Origin: Cyanobium sp. AMD-g
GTDB taxonomy: Bacteria > Cyanobacteriota > Cyanobacteriia > PCC-6307 > Cyanobiaceae
Direction of reading: 5' to 3'
Length of the DNA stretch: 64,000 nt
Assembly (NCBI RefSeq): GCF_024346395.1
Contig: NZ_JAGQCW010000004.1
Coordinates: 1-64,000 of the forward strand
Below, piece by piece: positions 1-10,019 of the stretch. Under the pieces are notes generated by a model. It saw nothing but the letters and a program-made list of their open reading frames with translations. It searched no databases and had not been told where the DNA came from. Positions within the stretch are counted from its first letter, which is position 1. Every line of letters starts with the position of its first letter. A program made the position numbers and the translations under genes.

Positions 1-560
1 GGTTCTTCGCGCCCTCCTTCGGTGTGGCGGCGATCTTCCGCTTCCTGCTGTTCCTGCAGGGCTTCCACAACTGGACCCTGAACCCGTTCCACATGATGGG
101 CGTGGCCGGCATCCTCGGCGGTGCCCTGCTGTGCGCCATCCACGGCGCCACGGTGGAGAACACGCTGTTCGAGGACAGCGACCAGGCCAACACCTTCAAG
201 GCGTTCGAGCCCACCCAGGAAGAGGAGACCTACTCGATGGTCACCGCCAACCGCTTCTGGAGCCAGATCTTCGGGATCGCCTTCTCCAACAAGCGCTGGC
301 TGCACTTCTTCATGCTCTTCGTGCCGGTGATGGGTCTGTGGACCAGCAGCATCGGCATCATCGGCCTGGCCCTCAACCTGCGGGCCTATGACTTCGTGAG
401 CCAGGAGATCCGCGCCGCGGAGGATCCTGAATTCGAGACGTTCTACACCAAGAACATCCTGCTCAACGAAGGTCTGCGTGCCTGGATGGCGCCCGCCGAC
501 CAGCCGCACGAAAACTTCATCTTCCCTGAAGAGGTTCTGCCCCGTGGAAACGCCCTTTAA
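1..560 (+). CDS. psbD: Photosystem II reaction centre protein D2, C-terminal part (5' end outside the window)
   Basis: The reading frame is open from base 3 and ends with TAA at 558-560, so only about the last 185 residues of the roughly 352-residue D2 protein are here. D2 pairs with D1 in the thylakoid membrane and binds the P680 chlorophylls, plastoquinone QA and the non-haem iron. The visible part has the near-invariant stretch [13 protein letters not shown], which carries His189 (partner of tyrosine D) and His197 (chlorophyll ligand) in standard numbering. It also has [12 protein letters not shown] with iron ligand His214, NKRWLHFF with iron ligand His268, and the conserved C-terminus [10 protein letters not shown]. 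Its end overlaps psbC by 17 bases, the usual psbDC arrangement. Identity is certain; the true start is not visible. Confidence 0.98.
   Translation, partial: FFAPSFGVAAIFRFLLFLQGFHNWTLNPFHMMGVAGILGGALLCAIHGATVENTLFEDSDQANTFKAFEPTQEEETYSMVTANRFWSQIFGIAFSNKRWLHFFMLFVPVMGLWTSSIGIIGLALNLRAYDFVSQEIRAAEDPEFETFYTKNILLNEGLRAWMAPADQPHENFIFPEEVLPRGNAL
528..534 (+). promoter_or_regulatory. Shine-Dalgarno sequence for psbC inside psbD
   Basis: GAAGAGG lies nine bases before the GTG at 544. It supports independent initiation of psbC at that GTG inside the 3' end of psbD, rather than from the upstream in-frame start at 478, whose extra residues match no CP43 N-terminus. Confidence 0.6.
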
Positions 561-1932
561 TTCCGGTCTCATCTCGGTCGGGGGCAAGGACCTCGACTCC
601 ACCGGCTATGCCTGGTGGGCGGGTAATGCCCGGCTGATCAACCTCTCCGGCCGTCTCCTCGGCGCCCACGTGGCCCACGCGGGTCTGATGGTCTTCTGGG
701 CCGGCGCCATGATGCTGTTTGAGGTGAGCCACTTCACCTTCGACAAGCCCATGTACGAACAGGGCCTGATCCTGTTCCCCCACGTCGCCACCCTCGGCTA
801 TGGCGTGGGCCCCGGCGGTGAGGTCACTGACCTCTATCCGTTCTTCGTGGTCGGTGTGCTGCACCTGATCAGTTCCGCCGTGCTCGGCCTCGGCGGCCTG
901 TACCACGCCCTGCGCGGTCCCGAGATCCTGGAGAACTACTCCGCGTTCTTCTCCCAGGACTGGCGCGACAAGAACCAGATGACCAACATCATCGGCTACC
1001 ACCTCATCCTTCTCGGTGTTGGTGCGCTGCTGCTGGTGTTCAAGGCCATGTTCTTCGGTGGCGTCTACGACACCTGGGCCCCCGGTGGCGGTGATGTGCG
1101 CCTGATCAGCAACCCCACCCTCAGCCCCGGGGTGATCTTCGGCTACCTCACCCGCGCCCCCTTCGGCGGCGAGGGCTGGATCATCGGTGTGGACTCCATG
1201 GAGGACATCATCGGTGGCCACATCTGGATCGGCCTGATCTGCATCTTCGGTGGAATCTGGCACGTCATCACCAAGCCCTTCGGCTGGGTGCGCCGCGCCT
1301 TCATCTGGAACGGTGAGGCCTACCTGAGCTACAGCCTCGGCGCCCTGAGCTTCATGAGCTTCATCGCCTCGGCCTACATCTGGTTCAACAACACCGCCTA
1401 CCCCTCGGAGTTCTACGGCCCCACCAACGCCGAAGCCTCGCAGGCCCAGAGCTTCACCTTCCTGGTGCGCGACCAGCGCATGGGCGCCAACATCGGCTCC
1501 GCCATGGGCCCCACCGGCCTGGGCAAGTACCTGATGCGCTCCCCCACCGGCGAGATCATCTTCGGTGGTGAAACGATGCGCTTCTGGGACTTCCGCGGTC
1601 CCTGGTTGGAACCCCTGCGCGGCCCCAACGGTCTGAGCCTCGACAAGCTCCAGAACGACATCCAGCCCTGGCAGGTGCGTCGGGCGGCGGAGTACATGAC
1701 CCACGCCCCCAACGCCTCGCTCAACTCCGTCGGCGGGATCATCACCGAGCCAAACTCGGTGAACTTCGTCAACATCCGCCAGTGGCTGGCCTCCACCCAG
1801 TTCGTGCTGGCCTTCTTCTTCCTGGTCGGTCACCTGTGGCATGCGGGCCGGGCCCGCGCCGCAGCGGCCGGTTTCGAGAAGGGCATCGACCGTCAGGCCG
1901 AGCCCACCCTGGCCATGCCGGACCTCGACTGA
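544..1932 (+). CDS. psbC: Photosystem II CP43 chlorophyll-binding core antenna protein
   Basis: CP43 is the inner antenna next to D1, passes excitation energy to the reaction centre and helps hold the Mn4CaO5 cluster. The product has 462 residues, normal for the family. I chose the GTG at 544 because translation then begins [16 protein letters not shown], which aligns with the METLFN start typical of CP43, and because of the Shine-Dalgarno sequence before it. Family hallmarks are [22 protein letters not shown], the LDxxYP-type loop after [11 protein letters not shown], histidines spread through the membrane helices, and the large lumenal loop with [16 protein letters not shown], including the GGETMRFWD segment whose Arg lies near the Mn cluster in known structures. 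It is cotranscribed with psbD and followed by a strong terminator. Confidence 0.98.
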   Translation: METPFNSGLISVGGKDLDSTGYAWWAGNARLINLSGRLLGAHVAHAGLMVFWAGAMMLFEVSHFTFDKPMYEQGLILFPHVATLGYGVGPGGEVTDLYPFFVVGVLHLISSAVLGLGGLYHALRGPEILENYSAFFSQDWRDKNQMTNIIGYHLILLGVGALLLVFKAMFFGGVYDTWAPGGGDVRLISNPTLSPGVIFGYLTRAPFGGEGWIIGVDSMEDIIGGHIWIGLICIFGGIWHVITKPFGWVRRAFIWNGEAYLSYSLGALSFMSFIASAYIWFNNTAYPSEFYGPTNAEASQAQSFTFLVRDQRMGANIGSAMGPTGLGKYLMRSPTGEIIFGGETMRFWDFRGPWLEPLRGPNGLSLDKLQNDIQPWQVRRAAEYMTHAPNASLNSVGGIITEPNSVNFVNIRQWLASTQFVLAFFFLVGHLWHAGRARAAAAGFEKGIDRQAEPTLAMPDLD

Positions 1933-1983
1933 TGGCGATCAGGGAACCGACCATTGGTTCCCTTCCTCTCCAGTCCTTCCTCC

Positions 1984-2011
1984 AGCCTCCGCCCACGGGC
2001 GGAGGCTTTTT
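1984..2011 (+). terminator. Rho-independent terminator of psbDC
   Basis: A perfect 10-base-pair stem (AGCCTCCGCC / GGCGGAGGCT) with the four-base loop CACG is followed by a T5 run, about 50 bases after the psbC stop. This is a classical intrinsic terminator. Confidence 0.9.
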
Positions 2012-2073
2012 GTTGACGGTCGAATCCGCTGGCTCCGTATCATGAGTTCCTGAACCTGCCGTTGGGAGATCTG

Positions 2074-3183
2074 ATGGGTGATCCTGCCCGAACAGAAGCC
2101 CAAGACCTGTGGGAAAGGATTTACGGCAAGATCCATCGCTCGCCGCGCACCCTCAAGACCCTGCTGGGGCCGAAGTTCGAGCGTCGAGCCCAGGCCATCG
2201 AGAAGCGCATCAATCGGCGCAGATTTACAACGACTGGAGCTTCGTTACGCCGCCAGAACCCGAATGCCGAAGGCCTGGTTCTGAACACGCGAATGGTGGA
2301 TGCCATCATCCCTTCGATCGCCCACTGGGCTGACTGGAGCCTGACAAAGTACGGCTTCAGCGGCCAGCTTGGTAGACAACCAGACATCATTTATGTGAAG
2401 GCTGTTCCTGAATGTCTGGAACTGTTCCTGCGCCACTATCTTCCTCTGATTGAGGCCTCGAAACGTTTCGTCCTGATCACGGGGGATGCCGACACCACCG
2501 TGCCCCAACAGGTCGACAGGCGGTTCCCTGATTACCTCACCTCTGGACTTCACCTGCGTCTGCTGAAGCTCGTTGATGATCCGCGGCTACTGCATTGGTA
2601 CGCTGAAAACCTTGACATTCCCTTGCACGGAGTAACGCCGATTCCCCTGGGCTGGATCAACAGCGATGGCCACCATCATTACCAGCAGACCCTCAGGGAG
2701 TTGGCGTCGATTGATCTCCGCAGCCGGCCCCTCAAGGCCTTCTGCGCCCATTACGTCCGTGAAGGCCCGCAGTGGGACATCAGGAAACAGGTCACAAGCC
2801 TGGCCCAAGGCCCCTGGAGTCACTTTGTCGACTATCGCGAGCAGATTCCCTACAACGACTTCTTCCCAACCCTCCAGACCTATCCCTTCGTTCTCTGCGT
2901 CGGCGGTGGTGGACTCGACCCATCACCGAAAGCCTTTACAGCCCTTCTGGCCGGCGCTATCCCGATCATCGAAAGAAATCCCACCACCGCCGCCTACACG
3001 GACCTGCCCGTGGCCTACGTCGACAGTTGGGACGCCGGGAGTCTTGATCCTGGCCGGCTGCAGGCCTGGCTGGATCAATTGCATCCCGATTTCGAGGATC
3101 CAGCCAGACGTCGCAGCGTGCTCGAGAGAATGTCCATGGCCAGTTGGCTGCGCCGGATCCGCGCCCATCAGCCAGCCGCTTGA
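2074..3183 (+). CDS. Exostosin-like protein, putative glycosyltransferase
   Basis: The product has 369 residues from the ATG at 2074, chosen because GGGAG ends five bases before it; an in-frame TTG at 2062 is the alternative. The C-terminal half has the pattern of exostosin / GT47-like proteins: [14 protein letters not shown], then IPLGW, then a glycine-rich stretch [27 protein letters not shown]. In related transferases the last of these forms part of the nucleotide-sugar site. No signal peptide or membrane segment is seen, so it is probably cytoplasmic. The donor and acceptor cannot be read from the sequence. Its last 16 bases overlap the convergent maf gene. The general transferase call is reasonably safe, the precise family less so. 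Confidence 0.6.
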   Translation: MGDPARTEAQDLWERIYGKIHRSPRTLKTLLGPKFERRAQAIEKRINRRRFTTTGASLRRQNPNAEGLVLNTRMVDAIIPSIAHWADWSLTKYGFSGQLGRQPDIIYVKAVPECLELFLRHYLPLIEASKRFVLITGDADTTVPQQVDRRFPDYLTSGLHLRLLKLVDDPRLLHWYAENLDIPLHGVTPIPLGWINSDGHHHYQQTLRELASIDLRSRPLKAFCAHYVREGPQWDIRKQVTSLAQGPWSHFVDYREQIPYNDFFPTLQTYPFVLCVGGGGLDPSPKAFTALLAGAIPIIERNPTTAAYTDLPVAYVDSWDAGSLDPGRLQAWLDQLHPDFEDPARRRSVLERMSMASWLRRIRAHQPAA

Positions 3184-3770
3184 GCGAGCAGCCCTGGGTC
3201 GAGCCAGTGCCGCAGCAGCGGCAGGCTGAGCCCGATCACATTGCTGAAGCAACCCTCGAGCCGTTCCACCACCAGGCCGCCACGGCCCTCGAGGGCAAAA
3301 CCTCCGGCACAGGCCAGGGGCTCACCACTGGCCACGTAGGCCTCAATCTCCCCGGTGCTGAGTGCGGCGAAGTGCACCCGGGTGGTCACCACCGCCTGCA
3401 GCGGCGCGGGTCGCCGCACCAGGGCATGGCCGGTGTGCAGGTCGCCCCAACCACCGGCCATGCGCCGCCAGCGGGCCACCGCCTCGGCGGCATCCCGGGG
3501 TTTGCCCCACACCTCCCCCTGCACCACCAGCAGGGAGTCGCAGCCCAGCACCCCCAGGGACGGCCACGCCGCCCCGGAACTCAGCCTCTCCGCCACGGCC
3601 TGCGCCTTGGCGAGGGCCAGCCGTTGCACGAGCCGCAGCGGATCCTGCTCCTGGATCCCCTCCTCATCCACGCCGCTCACCTGGACCCTGTGGGGGACGC
3701 CGGCCTGCTCCAGCAGGCGACGCCGGGCAGGAGAAGCGGAAGCCAAAAGGAGCAAAGGAGGTGCCGGCAT
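3168..3770 (-). CDS. maf: Maf-family nucleoside triphosphate pyrophosphatase
   Basis: Maf proteins hydrolyse non-canonical or methylated nucleoside triphosphates (dTTP/UTP or m7GTP type) to monophosphates, limiting their incorporation. The 200-residue length is typical. The N-terminal signature [18 protein letters not shown] is clear. It is followed by [16 protein letters not shown], corresponding to the conserved D(S/T)xVxxxGxxxxKP core, and by [12 protein letters not shown] (the family T/S-G-x-x-V stretch). The ATG at 3770 places the signature at once; longer in-frame extensions to 4253 are antisense to the next gene and are rejected. The subfamily, and so the exact substrate, is not resolved. 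It converges on the exostosin-like gene with a 16-base overlap and diverges from the gene at 3810. Confidence 0.92.
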   Translation of the reverse strand: MPAPPLLLLASASPARRRLLEQAGVPHRVQVSGVDEEGIQEQDPLRLVQRLALAKAQAVAERLSSGAAWPSLGVLGCDSLLVVQGEVWGKPRDAAEAVARWRRMAGGWGDLHTGHALVRRPAPLQAVVTTRVHFAALSTGEIEAYVASGEPLACAGGFALEGRGGLVVERLEGCFSNVIGLSLPLLRHWLDPGLLAQAAG

Positions 3771-3809
3771 GGTTCTCCAGCCTGCCCGTCGGTTGGGGAG
3801 AATGGGGCC

Positions 3810-4184
3810 ATGCCAAAGGCCGACACCGAGTCCCTTTCCCTGGCACGGGCCGCTCTCTCGCTCCGCTGCCTGCCGTTCCGCCGCGGCTTCTACGAGGCGG
3901 TGGAAGGCCAGGCGCTCAGCAGCGAGGAGCTCGCCCAAATGACCGGTCCCGCCTCCCCGCTCACCTTCGGTCCCCTCAGCAGCGATCGGGCCGAGGACCA
4001 TTTCCTCTGGCTGATCCGGCTGGGAGTGCTGCGCCGGGAAGTTGACGGCCAGGGACTGACCGAACGGGTGCGGCTGACGCCCTTGGGCCGCCAGGTGCTG
4101 CGGCGATGGTCCAGCGAGATCCCCCGGGCGGGACGGCGGGAGCGGATCGTGGAAGCGTTGCGTCGCCACCGCCCCCGCCTTTGA
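3810..4184 (+). CDS. Small conserved cyanobacterial protein (Npun_F0494-like)
   Basis: This 124-residue protein has no membrane segment or signal peptide. It resembles a small family restricted to cyanobacteria that often sits next to cobalamin or maf genes. Visible features are a basic-hydrophobic N-terminus ([21 protein letters not shown]) and a middle segment [35 protein letters not shown], which looks like the recognition helix and wing of a winged-helix fold. It starts 39 bases from the divergent maf start. Its TGA shares bases with a possible TTG start of cobQ, so the two are probably cotranscribed. The function is unknown; a DNA-binding role is only a guess from the winged-helix look. 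Confidence 0.65.
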   Translation: MPKADTESLSLARAALSLRCLPFRRGFYEAVEGQALSSEELAQMTGPASPLTFGPLSSDRAEDHFLWLIRLGVLRREVDGQGLTERVRLTPLGRQVLRRWSSEIPRAGRRERIVEALRRHRPRL

Positions 4185-4216
4185 CCCGCCCCCACCCCAC
4201 CGCACCCCGGCCGCTG

Positions 4217-5716
4217 ATGGTGCTGGGCACCAGCAGCGGCGCTGGCAAATCACTCATGACCGCCGCCCTCTGTCGCGTGCTGCGGCGCCGGGGGGAGCAG
4301 CCCCTGCCCTTCAAGGGGCAGAACATGAGCCTCAACGCCTGGGTCGACCAGCAGGGCGGTGAGATGGCCTACTCCCAGGCCCTGCAGGCCTGGGCTGCCG
4401 GCCTGGAGCCCCAGGTGGCGATGAATCCGGTGTTGCTCAAACCCAGGGGCGACAGCACCAGTGAGGTGATCCATCTGGGCCGCTCGGTGGGCACCGCCCG
4501 GGCGGAGCACTACTACCGCGACTGGTTCCGGGCCGGCTGGGCAGCGATCCGCACGGGTCTGACGGAGCTGCAGGAGGCCCACCCCGGCGGCCGGCTGGTG
4601 CTCGAGGGGGCTGGCAGCCCGGTGGAGGTGAATCTGCAGGCCAGGGACCTGACCAACCTGCGGCTGGCCCAGTACCTGCGGGCCCGCTGCCTGCTGGTGG
4701 CGGACATCGAACGGGGTGGCGTCTTTGCCCAGATCGTCGGAACGCTGGCCCTGCTGCGGCCGGTGGAGCGCCCCCTGATCGGCGGCCTGCTGATCAACCG
4801 CTTCCGCGGCCGCCGATCCCTGTTCGATGCGGGCCGGCTCTGGCTGGAGCAGGAGACCGGCCTGCCGGTGCTCGGCGTGATGCCCTGGCTCGATGAGCTG
4901 TTCCCACCGGAAGACTCCCTCGATCTCCTGGAGAGGGGCAGCCGTAAGTCCCGGAGCGAGCTCAGCATCGCTGTGCTGCGGCTGCCCTCCGTGAGCAACT
5001 TCTCCGATCTCGACCCGCTTGAGGCGGAAAGCAGCGTGCAGTTGTTGTGGCGGCGACCCGGTGAGCCCCTGGGCCAGCCCGATGCGGTGATCCTGCCCGG
5101 CAGCAAGCAGACCCTGCGGGACCTGGCGAGTCTGCGCAGCAGCGGCCTGGCGGAAGCGTTGCAGGCCTACGTGGCCCGGGGTGGGCAGGTGTTCGCCCTC
5201 TGCGGTGGTCTGCAGATGCTGGGCCAGGAGCTCCACGACCCCGAAGGCCTGGAGGGGGACCGTTCCGGGGACCGGGCGGCCGGGCTGGGCCTGCTGCCCC
5301 TGCGCACCGTGTTCGCGGGCAGCAAGGCCCTGCGGCAACGCCGCAGCCGGGCCCTCTGGCCGCCGGGCCCGGGCGAACCGCCCTTGGTGGAAGGGTTCGA
5401 GCTGCATCAAGGGCGGAGCGAGCTGATGGATCAGGCCGGCTGCGCCCCCCTGGCGGAGGACGGACAACTCGGCTGGTGGGCGGCCTCAGGGACCCAGGGC
5501 GGTCTGGTGGCGGGCACCTACCTGCACGGCATCTTCGAGAACGGCCCCTGGCGCCGGCGCTGGCTGAACCAATTGCGCCAACGGCGCCAGCTGCCGCCCC
5601 TGGATGAACACCAACCCCACCACGCCCGTCAGCGGGACGCCCTGCTGGACCGCCTCGCCGACGCCTTTGAGGCCCACGTCGATCTGGCGCCCCTGCTGGC
5701 CAGCACTGGCCGTTGA
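4217..5716 (+). CDS. cobQ: Cobyric acid synthase (glutamine-hydrolysing)
   Basis: CobQ amidates side chains b, d, e and g of adenosylcobyrinic a,c-diamide using glutamine and ATP, late in (pseudo)cobalamin synthesis. The 499-residue product begins with the P-loop-like GTSSGAGKS, then [12 protein letters not shown], both family hallmarks. [15 protein letters not shown] and LINRFRGR follow. The C-terminal class I glutaminase domain has the nucleophile Cys in [11 protein letters not shown] and the catalytic His in [10 protein letters not shown]. The ATG at 4217 is used; a TTG at 4181, overlapping the upstream stop, would add 12 residues. No other cob gene is in the window. Confidence 0.95.
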   Translation: MVLGTSSGAGKSLMTAALCRVLRRRGEQPLPFKGQNMSLNAWVDQQGGEMAYSQALQAWAAGLEPQVAMNPVLLKPRGDSTSEVIHLGRSVGTARAEHYYRDWFRAGWAAIRTGLTELQEAHPGGRLVLEGAGSPVEVNLQARDLTNLRLAQYLRARCLLVADIERGGVFAQIVGTLALLRPVERPLIGGLLINRFRGRRSLFDAGRLWLEQETGLPVLGVMPWLDELFPPEDSLDLLERGSRKSRSELSIAVLRLPSVSNFSDLDPLEAESSVQLLWRRPGEPLGQPDAVILPGSKQTLRDLASLRSSGLAEALQAYVARGGQVFALCGGLQMLGQELHDPEGLEGDRSGDRAAGLGLLPLRTVFAGSKALRQRRSRALWPPGPGEPPLVEGFELHQGRSELMDQAGCAPLAEDGQLGWWAASGTQGGLVAGTYLHGIFENGPWRRRWLNQLRQRRQLPPLDEHQPHHARQRDALLDRLADAFEAHVDLAPLLASTGR

Positions 5717-5955
5717 GCGCGCGTCAAGCGCCACTCACACACCCCAAGACAGCACTGATGCCCTGCACGCCGTGAAGGCAAAGGGAATGTCGTCATCCTC
5801 CAATCCGCCTGAGGCCAACTCGTTGCTTTTGGCTTACATTTCTCGGCTGATGTGCAACGGTTCCTATCAGTTCAGGCCATCCAAGCGCTGTGGTTGTTCC
5901 CATCGTGACGAGCCAAGATCACACTGGAGATGTCCTATCGGCGAAGCTGAACACC

Positions 5956-6339
5956 ATGCCTCCTCGCAACAATCTGCGGGGTGAACGGCGCAAGAATGGG
6001 CGCCATGTCTTCGCCGCCGCTGCCACCCTCGGCCTGGTCTTGGCTGGCTACGGCCCGCTGCTTCCGAGCGCCGATGCAAAGACTGTTTCAGGCCTGAGCT
6101 CCAAGTGGGGTCGGGCCTGCAAGATGCGGGTTGTGGAGCAATTCGATGTTCCCAACTCCGATGCCGTCGTGACTCTGGATGCCACGGAACAGAAGAGCAT
6201 CGACGAAGGCAACACCTCCCTGGCCGACGTTCAGACATACGGCCTCAGCTTCAACTGGGAGGTCCGCGGCATGAGGATCAACGGCTATTGCAACGTTCAC
6301 GGAAAGGGCAAGATCACGGAGTTCAAGCAGGGCCTCTGA
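5956..6339 (+). CDS. Small secreted protein of unknown function
   Basis: The 127-residue product begins with a charged stretch (RGERRKNGR), then the hydrophobic segment HVFAAAATLGLVLAGYGPLL, and a probable signal-peptidase site after SADA. The mature part of about 90 residues has two cysteines (in GRACKMRVV and GYCNVHGKG), which could pair once exported. The ATG at 5956 is preferred because it gives a normal signal peptide; an in-frame GTG at 5890 would add 22 residues. It stands alone between cobQ and the ferredoxin-like gene. I do not recognise the family. There is no PEP-CTERM tail, so it is not an obvious exosortase substrate. Confidence 0.6.
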   Translation: MPPRNNLRGERRKNGRHVFAAAATLGLVLAGYGPLLPSADAKTVSGLSSKWGRACKMRVVEQFDVPNSDAVVTLDATEQKSIDEGNTSLADVQTYGLSFNWEVRGMRINGYCNVHGKGKITEFKQGL

Positions 6340-6413
6340 GGCCTGGGGCCAGCCACCGTCCGGTGGTCGCCTCCGGCTGCCGCCCCCCTGATCGCGGCGA
6401 GCCCCTAGATTCA

Positions 6414-6686
6414 GTGCATCGTCAGTCCAGAGCCATCGGACTCTCCCGCCCTGCCATCACCATCGCGTGGCCGGACGGGCGGACCAGCTCGGCCCTACCC
6501 GGCCAGGACTGGCTGCAGGCGGCACGGGAGGCAGCGGTGGTGATTCCCACCGGCTGCCTGGGGGGCAGCTGCGGAGCCTGTGAGATCGAGGTCAACGGAC
6601 GCATGGTGCGGGCCTGCATCGCCACCGTGCCATCAAGCCCGAGTGGCCGGCTGACGGTGAGCCTGGCCAGCGATCCCTTCTGGTAA
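6414..6686 (+). CDS. [2Fe-2S] ferredoxin-like protein
   Basis: This product of about 90 residues carries the plant-type [2Fe-2S] motif CX4CX2C (GCLGGSCGACEIEVNG) with a fourth Cys in MVRACIA, spaced as in small ferredoxins. The preceding PDGRTSSALPGQDWLQAAREA matches the usual beta-grasp opening. It should be a cytoplasmic one-electron carrier. The start is uncertain: the GTG at 6414 is the only conventional start close to the domain, and it has no clear ribosome-binding site. Its TAA shares one base with the ATG of the next gene (TAATG), so they are translationally coupled. The partner could be the radical SAM enzyme two genes on, but that is inference. Confidence 0.75.
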   Translation: MHRQSRAIGLSRPAITIAWPDGRTSSALPGQDWLQAAREAAVVIPTGCLGGSCGACEIEVNGRMVRACIATVPSSPSGRLTVSLASDPFW

Positions 6687-7732
6687 TGCGTGTGAGCTCC
6701 ACCCCCCGGTGCCACATCCTCTCGCTCGATTTCCAGGATCTCGATGTGATCTGGAATGTGAGGCTGTTCTATCTGGCTGCAGGGTATTCGCTGATCCGCG
6801 AGTGGGACGACTCGGATCCGCAGTTGCTGGTGATCCTGCGGGGTGATCCCGGCCTGTCCCACCAGGACTATGGGGGAGTCGTCCATGTCTACGACTACGT
6901 GAAGGAGCTCCAGGTGGACTGGCGCTCCCGCTTTCCCCACGCCCGCGAGATTCGGCTGATTTCCCTCCTCCGGCCGGCCGTGCTGCCTGAGGGGGTCCGC
7001 TGGGTGCAGGGGTACCTGCCGGTGATTCCCGAATTCTGGCAGCAGCTTCCGTTCCGCAAACGGGCCGGCAGGCCCCTGCACATCGCCAACTTCAAACCGA
7101 TGGGCGCTGATCCCTACCAGCGGGATCTGGCCCATCTCGCCCGCAGGGGCCTGGTGGAAGTCCATGGCCGCCACTGGGACAGGCTCGGCCTGAGCACCCA
7201 CGGGCTCAGCTATCTGGAGGCGAACCGGCGGCTGGCGGGAGCCTATTGCTGCTACGGGCTGATGTACCCCTATCAACGGGGCACCACCCTCTCCGGCCGC
7301 ATGTGGCAGGCCCCCCTGCATGGGTGCCTGGTGATCAGCGAAAAGGGCACCAATCCCTTTGGGCTGCCAGGCCTGCTCGAGGTGGAACGTTTCGATCCGG
7401 ACACGCTGCTGAGCGTGGCCTCGATCCGGGAGTGCTGGCAGATCCAGAGCGAGGCCACCCGCTACTGGCAGGAAGCCACTGCTGAACTGGCCCGCCAGCT
7501 GGATCTGCCGGCCTACCGGGGGCCTTCGGCCGTCCAGCTGGCGAGGTGCTGTCGGGACAGACGCGCCCAGCACCGGTCTGTGGTCTGGAGTCGGCAGCTC
7601 CATCGGTTGGGAACCTGGCTGACCCCTCCGCCGATCAGCTGCTGGTGGCGGCGGCGCCAACGGGTGGTCAGGGGCCTGGGCCGACTCCTTGGTGCTGGCG
7701 CCAGGCACGGCAGCGGTTCGACGCACCGCTGA
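6686..7732 (+). CDS. Glycosyltransferase-like protein (CgeB/GT1-like C-terminal half)
   Basis: The product has 348 residues and no signal peptide. The segment PLHGCLVISEKGTNPFGLPGLLEVERFDP resembles the nucleotide-sugar-binding part of GT-B enzymes of the CgeB type, where a conserved Gly/Glu stretch is followed by a surveillance region. HIANFKPMGADPYQRDL looks like the start of the second Rossmann domain. The last 50 residues are very basic (WWRRRQRVVRGLGRLLGAGARHG) and may bind membranes. It is coupled to the ferredoxin-like gene by a one-base overlap and precedes the radical SAM gene by about 120 bases. Substrate unknown; the transferase call is tentative. Confidence 0.5.
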   Translation: MRVSSTPRCHILSLDFQDLDVIWNVRLFYLAAGYSLIREWDDSDPQLLVILRGDPGLSHQDYGGVVHVYDYVKELQVDWRSRFPHAREIRLISLLRPAVLPEGVRWVQGYLPVIPEFWQQLPFRKRAGRPLHIANFKPMGADPYQRDLAHLARRGLVEVHGRHWDRLGLSTHGLSYLEANRRLAGAYCCYGLMYPYQRGTTLSGRMWQAPLHGCLVISEKGTNPFGLPGLLEVERFDPDTLLSVASIRECWQIQSEATRYWQEATAELARQLDLPAYRGPSAVQLARCCRDRRAQHRSVVWSRQLHRLGTWLTPPPISCWWRRRQRVVRGLGRLLGAGARHGSGSTHR

Positions 7733-7850
7733 ACGCCGCACTTCGCCACGCCGTTGGCTCGACAACGTGGAACGGGAACGCCAGGGGACTTCGATGTCAG
7801 CGGGCAGGAGCTACGATAAAAAGACGTAACACGTTCAGGTAGACATCTAC

Positions 7851-8903
7851 ATGGCCTTGCCAACAGTCCTGAAGCGTGCTGTTCCCAGCAACGTGCAATC
7901 GGCAGTCAAACGGTTGCTGTGGCCTGAATACTCCCCTGCCACTCCCGGTCAGAAAGTCATTGAATTCTGGGTGGATGTGGTGAGTGGTTGCAACCTCCGT
8001 TGCACGGCCTGCCCCGTCGGCATGCCCGAGTACACCAACAGCATCGGCCAGAAGCTGACGGAGATGCCAATTGAGTTGTTCGAAAAGATTTGCCTTAAGG
8101 CAAAGGAAGATACCAATGGCAATTGCCGATTCGGCCTATACAACTGGACAGAGCCGACCCTTCACTCCAAGCTCCATGAGCTGATCGCCTGTGCCGAAAG
8201 CCATGGCGTGCCCTGCGGAATCTCCTCGAACCTTAACTACGACTACGACTGGTCCCTGCTTAAACCGCTGCATCTCTGGAATTTCACGATCACGGTGTCG
8301 GGTTTCACCCAGCGCACCTACCAGATCAACCACAAGGGGGGGCGGATTGAACCGGTCCTCGCCAATCTGATTCGCATCTCGGAAACCCTTGGCGACTGGG
8401 ATTGCTACAAGAACATTGATGTGCGCTATCTGGTGCACAAGCAGAACCTGCATGAAGTGCATCTGTTCAAACACTTCTGCGACAAGCTGGGGATGAAGTT
8501 CTCTCCCTATCACGCCTATTACATGCCCATCGACAAGATGTTTGACGGCCTGGAGGAAGTTCCACCGGAACTGGAATACATCTACTACAGCCCCCAGTTG
8601 GTGCAGCAGGCCATCGGCAGCCATCGCTCCCAGAATTGCTTCATGCGCGAATCCCAGGTCTGCCTGGATCACGAGGGTAATTTTTCCGTCTGCTGCGTGC
8701 AATCCCCTTCAGCTCCTTCGATCGCCAACTATCTCGATACGCCATACCAGGTGATGCAGGCCAGGCGCTATGCCAGCGACCTCTGCAGGAAATGCACCAG
8801 CAGCGGCATCAACATTTTTGCCACCTATGGCATGCAGGAACCACCGGAAATCCAGCAATCGATCGAAAATCTCCTGCCCGTCGATCTGAAGGATTTCAGC
8901 TGA
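7851..8903 (+). CDS. Radical SAM protein with SPASM-type C-terminus
   Basis: The product has 350 residues. The radical SAM cluster motif CxxxCxxC is near residue 47 (SGCNLRCTACPVG), within the usual beta-strand context EFWVDVVSGC. The C-terminal third has a cysteine set, CFMRESQVCLDHEGNFSVCC and then CRKCTSSG, resembling SPASM/twitch auxiliary Fe-S domains. Such enzymes use S-adenosylmethionine to start radical chemistry on peptides, sugars or cofactors; many SPASM proteins in glycan loci are uncharacterised. It is followed three bases later by UDP-galactopyranose mutase and probably cotranscribed with it. I cannot assign a substrate. Confidence 0.85.
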   Translation: MALPTVLKRAVPSNVQSAVKRLLWPEYSPATPGQKVIEFWVDVVSGCNLRCTACPVGMPEYTNSIGQKLTEMPIELFEKICLKAKEDTNGNCRFGLYNWTEPTLHSKLHELIACAESHGVPCGISSNLNYDYDWSLLKPLHLWNFTITVSGFTQRTYQINHKGGRIEPVLANLIRISETLGDWDCYKNIDVRYLVHKQNLHEVHLFKHFCDKLGMKFSPYHAYYMPIDKMFDGLEEVPPELEYIYYSPQLVQQAIGSHRSQNCFMRESQVCLDHEGNFSVCCVQSPSAPSIANYLDTPYQVMQARRYASDLCRKCTSSGINIFATYGMQEPPEIQQSIENLLPVDLKDFS

Positions 8904-8906
8904 GGA

Positions 8907-10019
8907 GTGACCACCCTCCCCTACGACTACCTGATCGTCGGCTGCGGACTGTTTGGGGCCACCTTCGCGCGGCTTGCCACCGATGCGGGCAAGCATTGTC
9001 TTGTCATCGACCGCCGCCCGCACATCGGTGGCAACTGCTACACAGAAAAGCAGGAAGGCATCAACGTTCATCGCTATGGGGCCCATATCTTCCACACGAG
9101 CAACAAGGTCGTCTGGAACTTTGTCAACAGGTTTGCCGAATTCAACAATTACATCAATTCACCAAAGGCAGTTTCTGACGGGAAGCTTTATTCACTTCCC
9201 TTCAACATGAACACGTTCTACGAGCTCTGGCAGACACGAACGCCTGTTGAAGCCAAACAAATGATTGCGGACCAGCGTTTTCTCGGAGAGCCGACCAACC
9301 TTGAAGAGCAAGCGCTTTCCCTGGTGGGGAAAGACATCTATGAGACCCTGATTCGCGACTACACCCGCAAGCAGTGGGGCAAGGATCCCCGTGAGCTTCC
9401 GGCCTTTATCATCAAGCGATTACCGCTGCGCTTCACCTACGACAACAACTACTTCACCGACCGCTACCAGGGCATCCCCATCGGCGGCTACACGGCCCTT
9501 TTCGAGGCGATGCTGGAGGGGATTGAAGTGCGCCTGAACGTCGATTTTCTCGATGCCAGGACCCAGTTGACGTCCATGGCCAGGAAGGTGGTCTACACCG
9601 GTTGCATCGACCAGTACTTCCATTACGAGCTCGGCCGCCTGGAGTACCGCTCCCTGGATTTCGAGAACAGCATCGAAGAGCTGGAGAACTTCCAGGGGAA
9701 CGCCGTGATCAACTACTGCGATACCAGTGAGCCCTTCACCCGCATCATCGAGCACAAGCATTTCGAGGGCGCAAGCTCGCCCGTCTCAGTGATCACCAGG
9801 GAGTATCCCAAGGCCTGCAGCGGCGACGCCATTCCCTACTACCCGATCAACGACCCTCCCAACCAATCGCTCTATCGCCGTTACCAGGAACTGGCCCACA
9901 GCACCGACAACGTGATCTTCGGGGGCCGCCTGTCCGAGTACAAATACATGGACATGCACGTCGTGATCGAATCGGCCATGAACCGGTTCCGCAGCGAAAC
10001 ACGTCAGCCGTCGGCCTGA
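8907..10019 (+). CDS. glf: UDP-galactopyranose mutase
   Basis: Glf is a flavoenzyme that converts UDP-galactopyranose to UDP-galactofuranose for surface polysaccharides. The 370-residue length is typical. It has the N-terminal FAD site [16 protein letters not shown] with the acidic strand end [13 protein letters not shown], then [51 protein letters not shown] and [13 protein letters not shown] are all conserved in mutases. It starts with GTG immediately after the radical SAM gene. Its 3' end overlaps the convergent mnmA gene by 16 bases. It links this small cluster to the glycan island further right, which supplies UDP-galactose through GalE. Confidence 0.96.
   Translation: MTTLPYDYLIVGCGLFGATFARLATDAGKHCLVIDRRPHIGGNCYTEKQEGINVHRYGAHIFHTSNKVVWNFVNRFAEFNNYINSPKAVSDGKLYSLPFNMNTFYELWQTRTPVEAKQMIADQRFLGEPTNLEEQALSLVGKDIYETLIRDYTRKQWGKDPRELPAFIIKRLPLRFTYDNNYFTDRYQGIPIGGYTALFEAMLEGIEVRLNVDFLDARTQLTSMARKVVYTGCIDQYFHYELGRLEYRSLDFENSIEELENFQGNAVINYCDTSEPFTRIIEHKHFEGASSPVSVITREYPKACSGDAIPYYPINDPPNQSLYRRYQELAHSTDNVIFGGRLSEYKYMDMHVVIESAMNRFRSETRQPSA

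Noticed and set aside
478-543. Upstream extension of psbC from the in-frame start at 478
   Set aside because: The added residues do not match CP43, and a Shine-Dalgarno sequence and the family N-terminus support the GTG at 544.
517-1842. Long minus-strand open frame of 441 codons opposite psbC
   Set aside because: It is antisense to a certain gene, has a Gly/His/Glu/Val-rich composition typical of shadow frames in GC-rich DNA and shows no recognisable domain.
4250-5467. Minus-strand open frame of 405 codons opposite cobQ
   Set aside because: Antisense to cobQ, which has complete motifs; the antisense product is Gln/Gly/His-rich with no domain.
5604-5984. Open frame between cobQ and the secreted protein
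   Set aside because: It begins inside cobQ in another frame, has no domain, and its tail overlaps the better-supported secreted protein.
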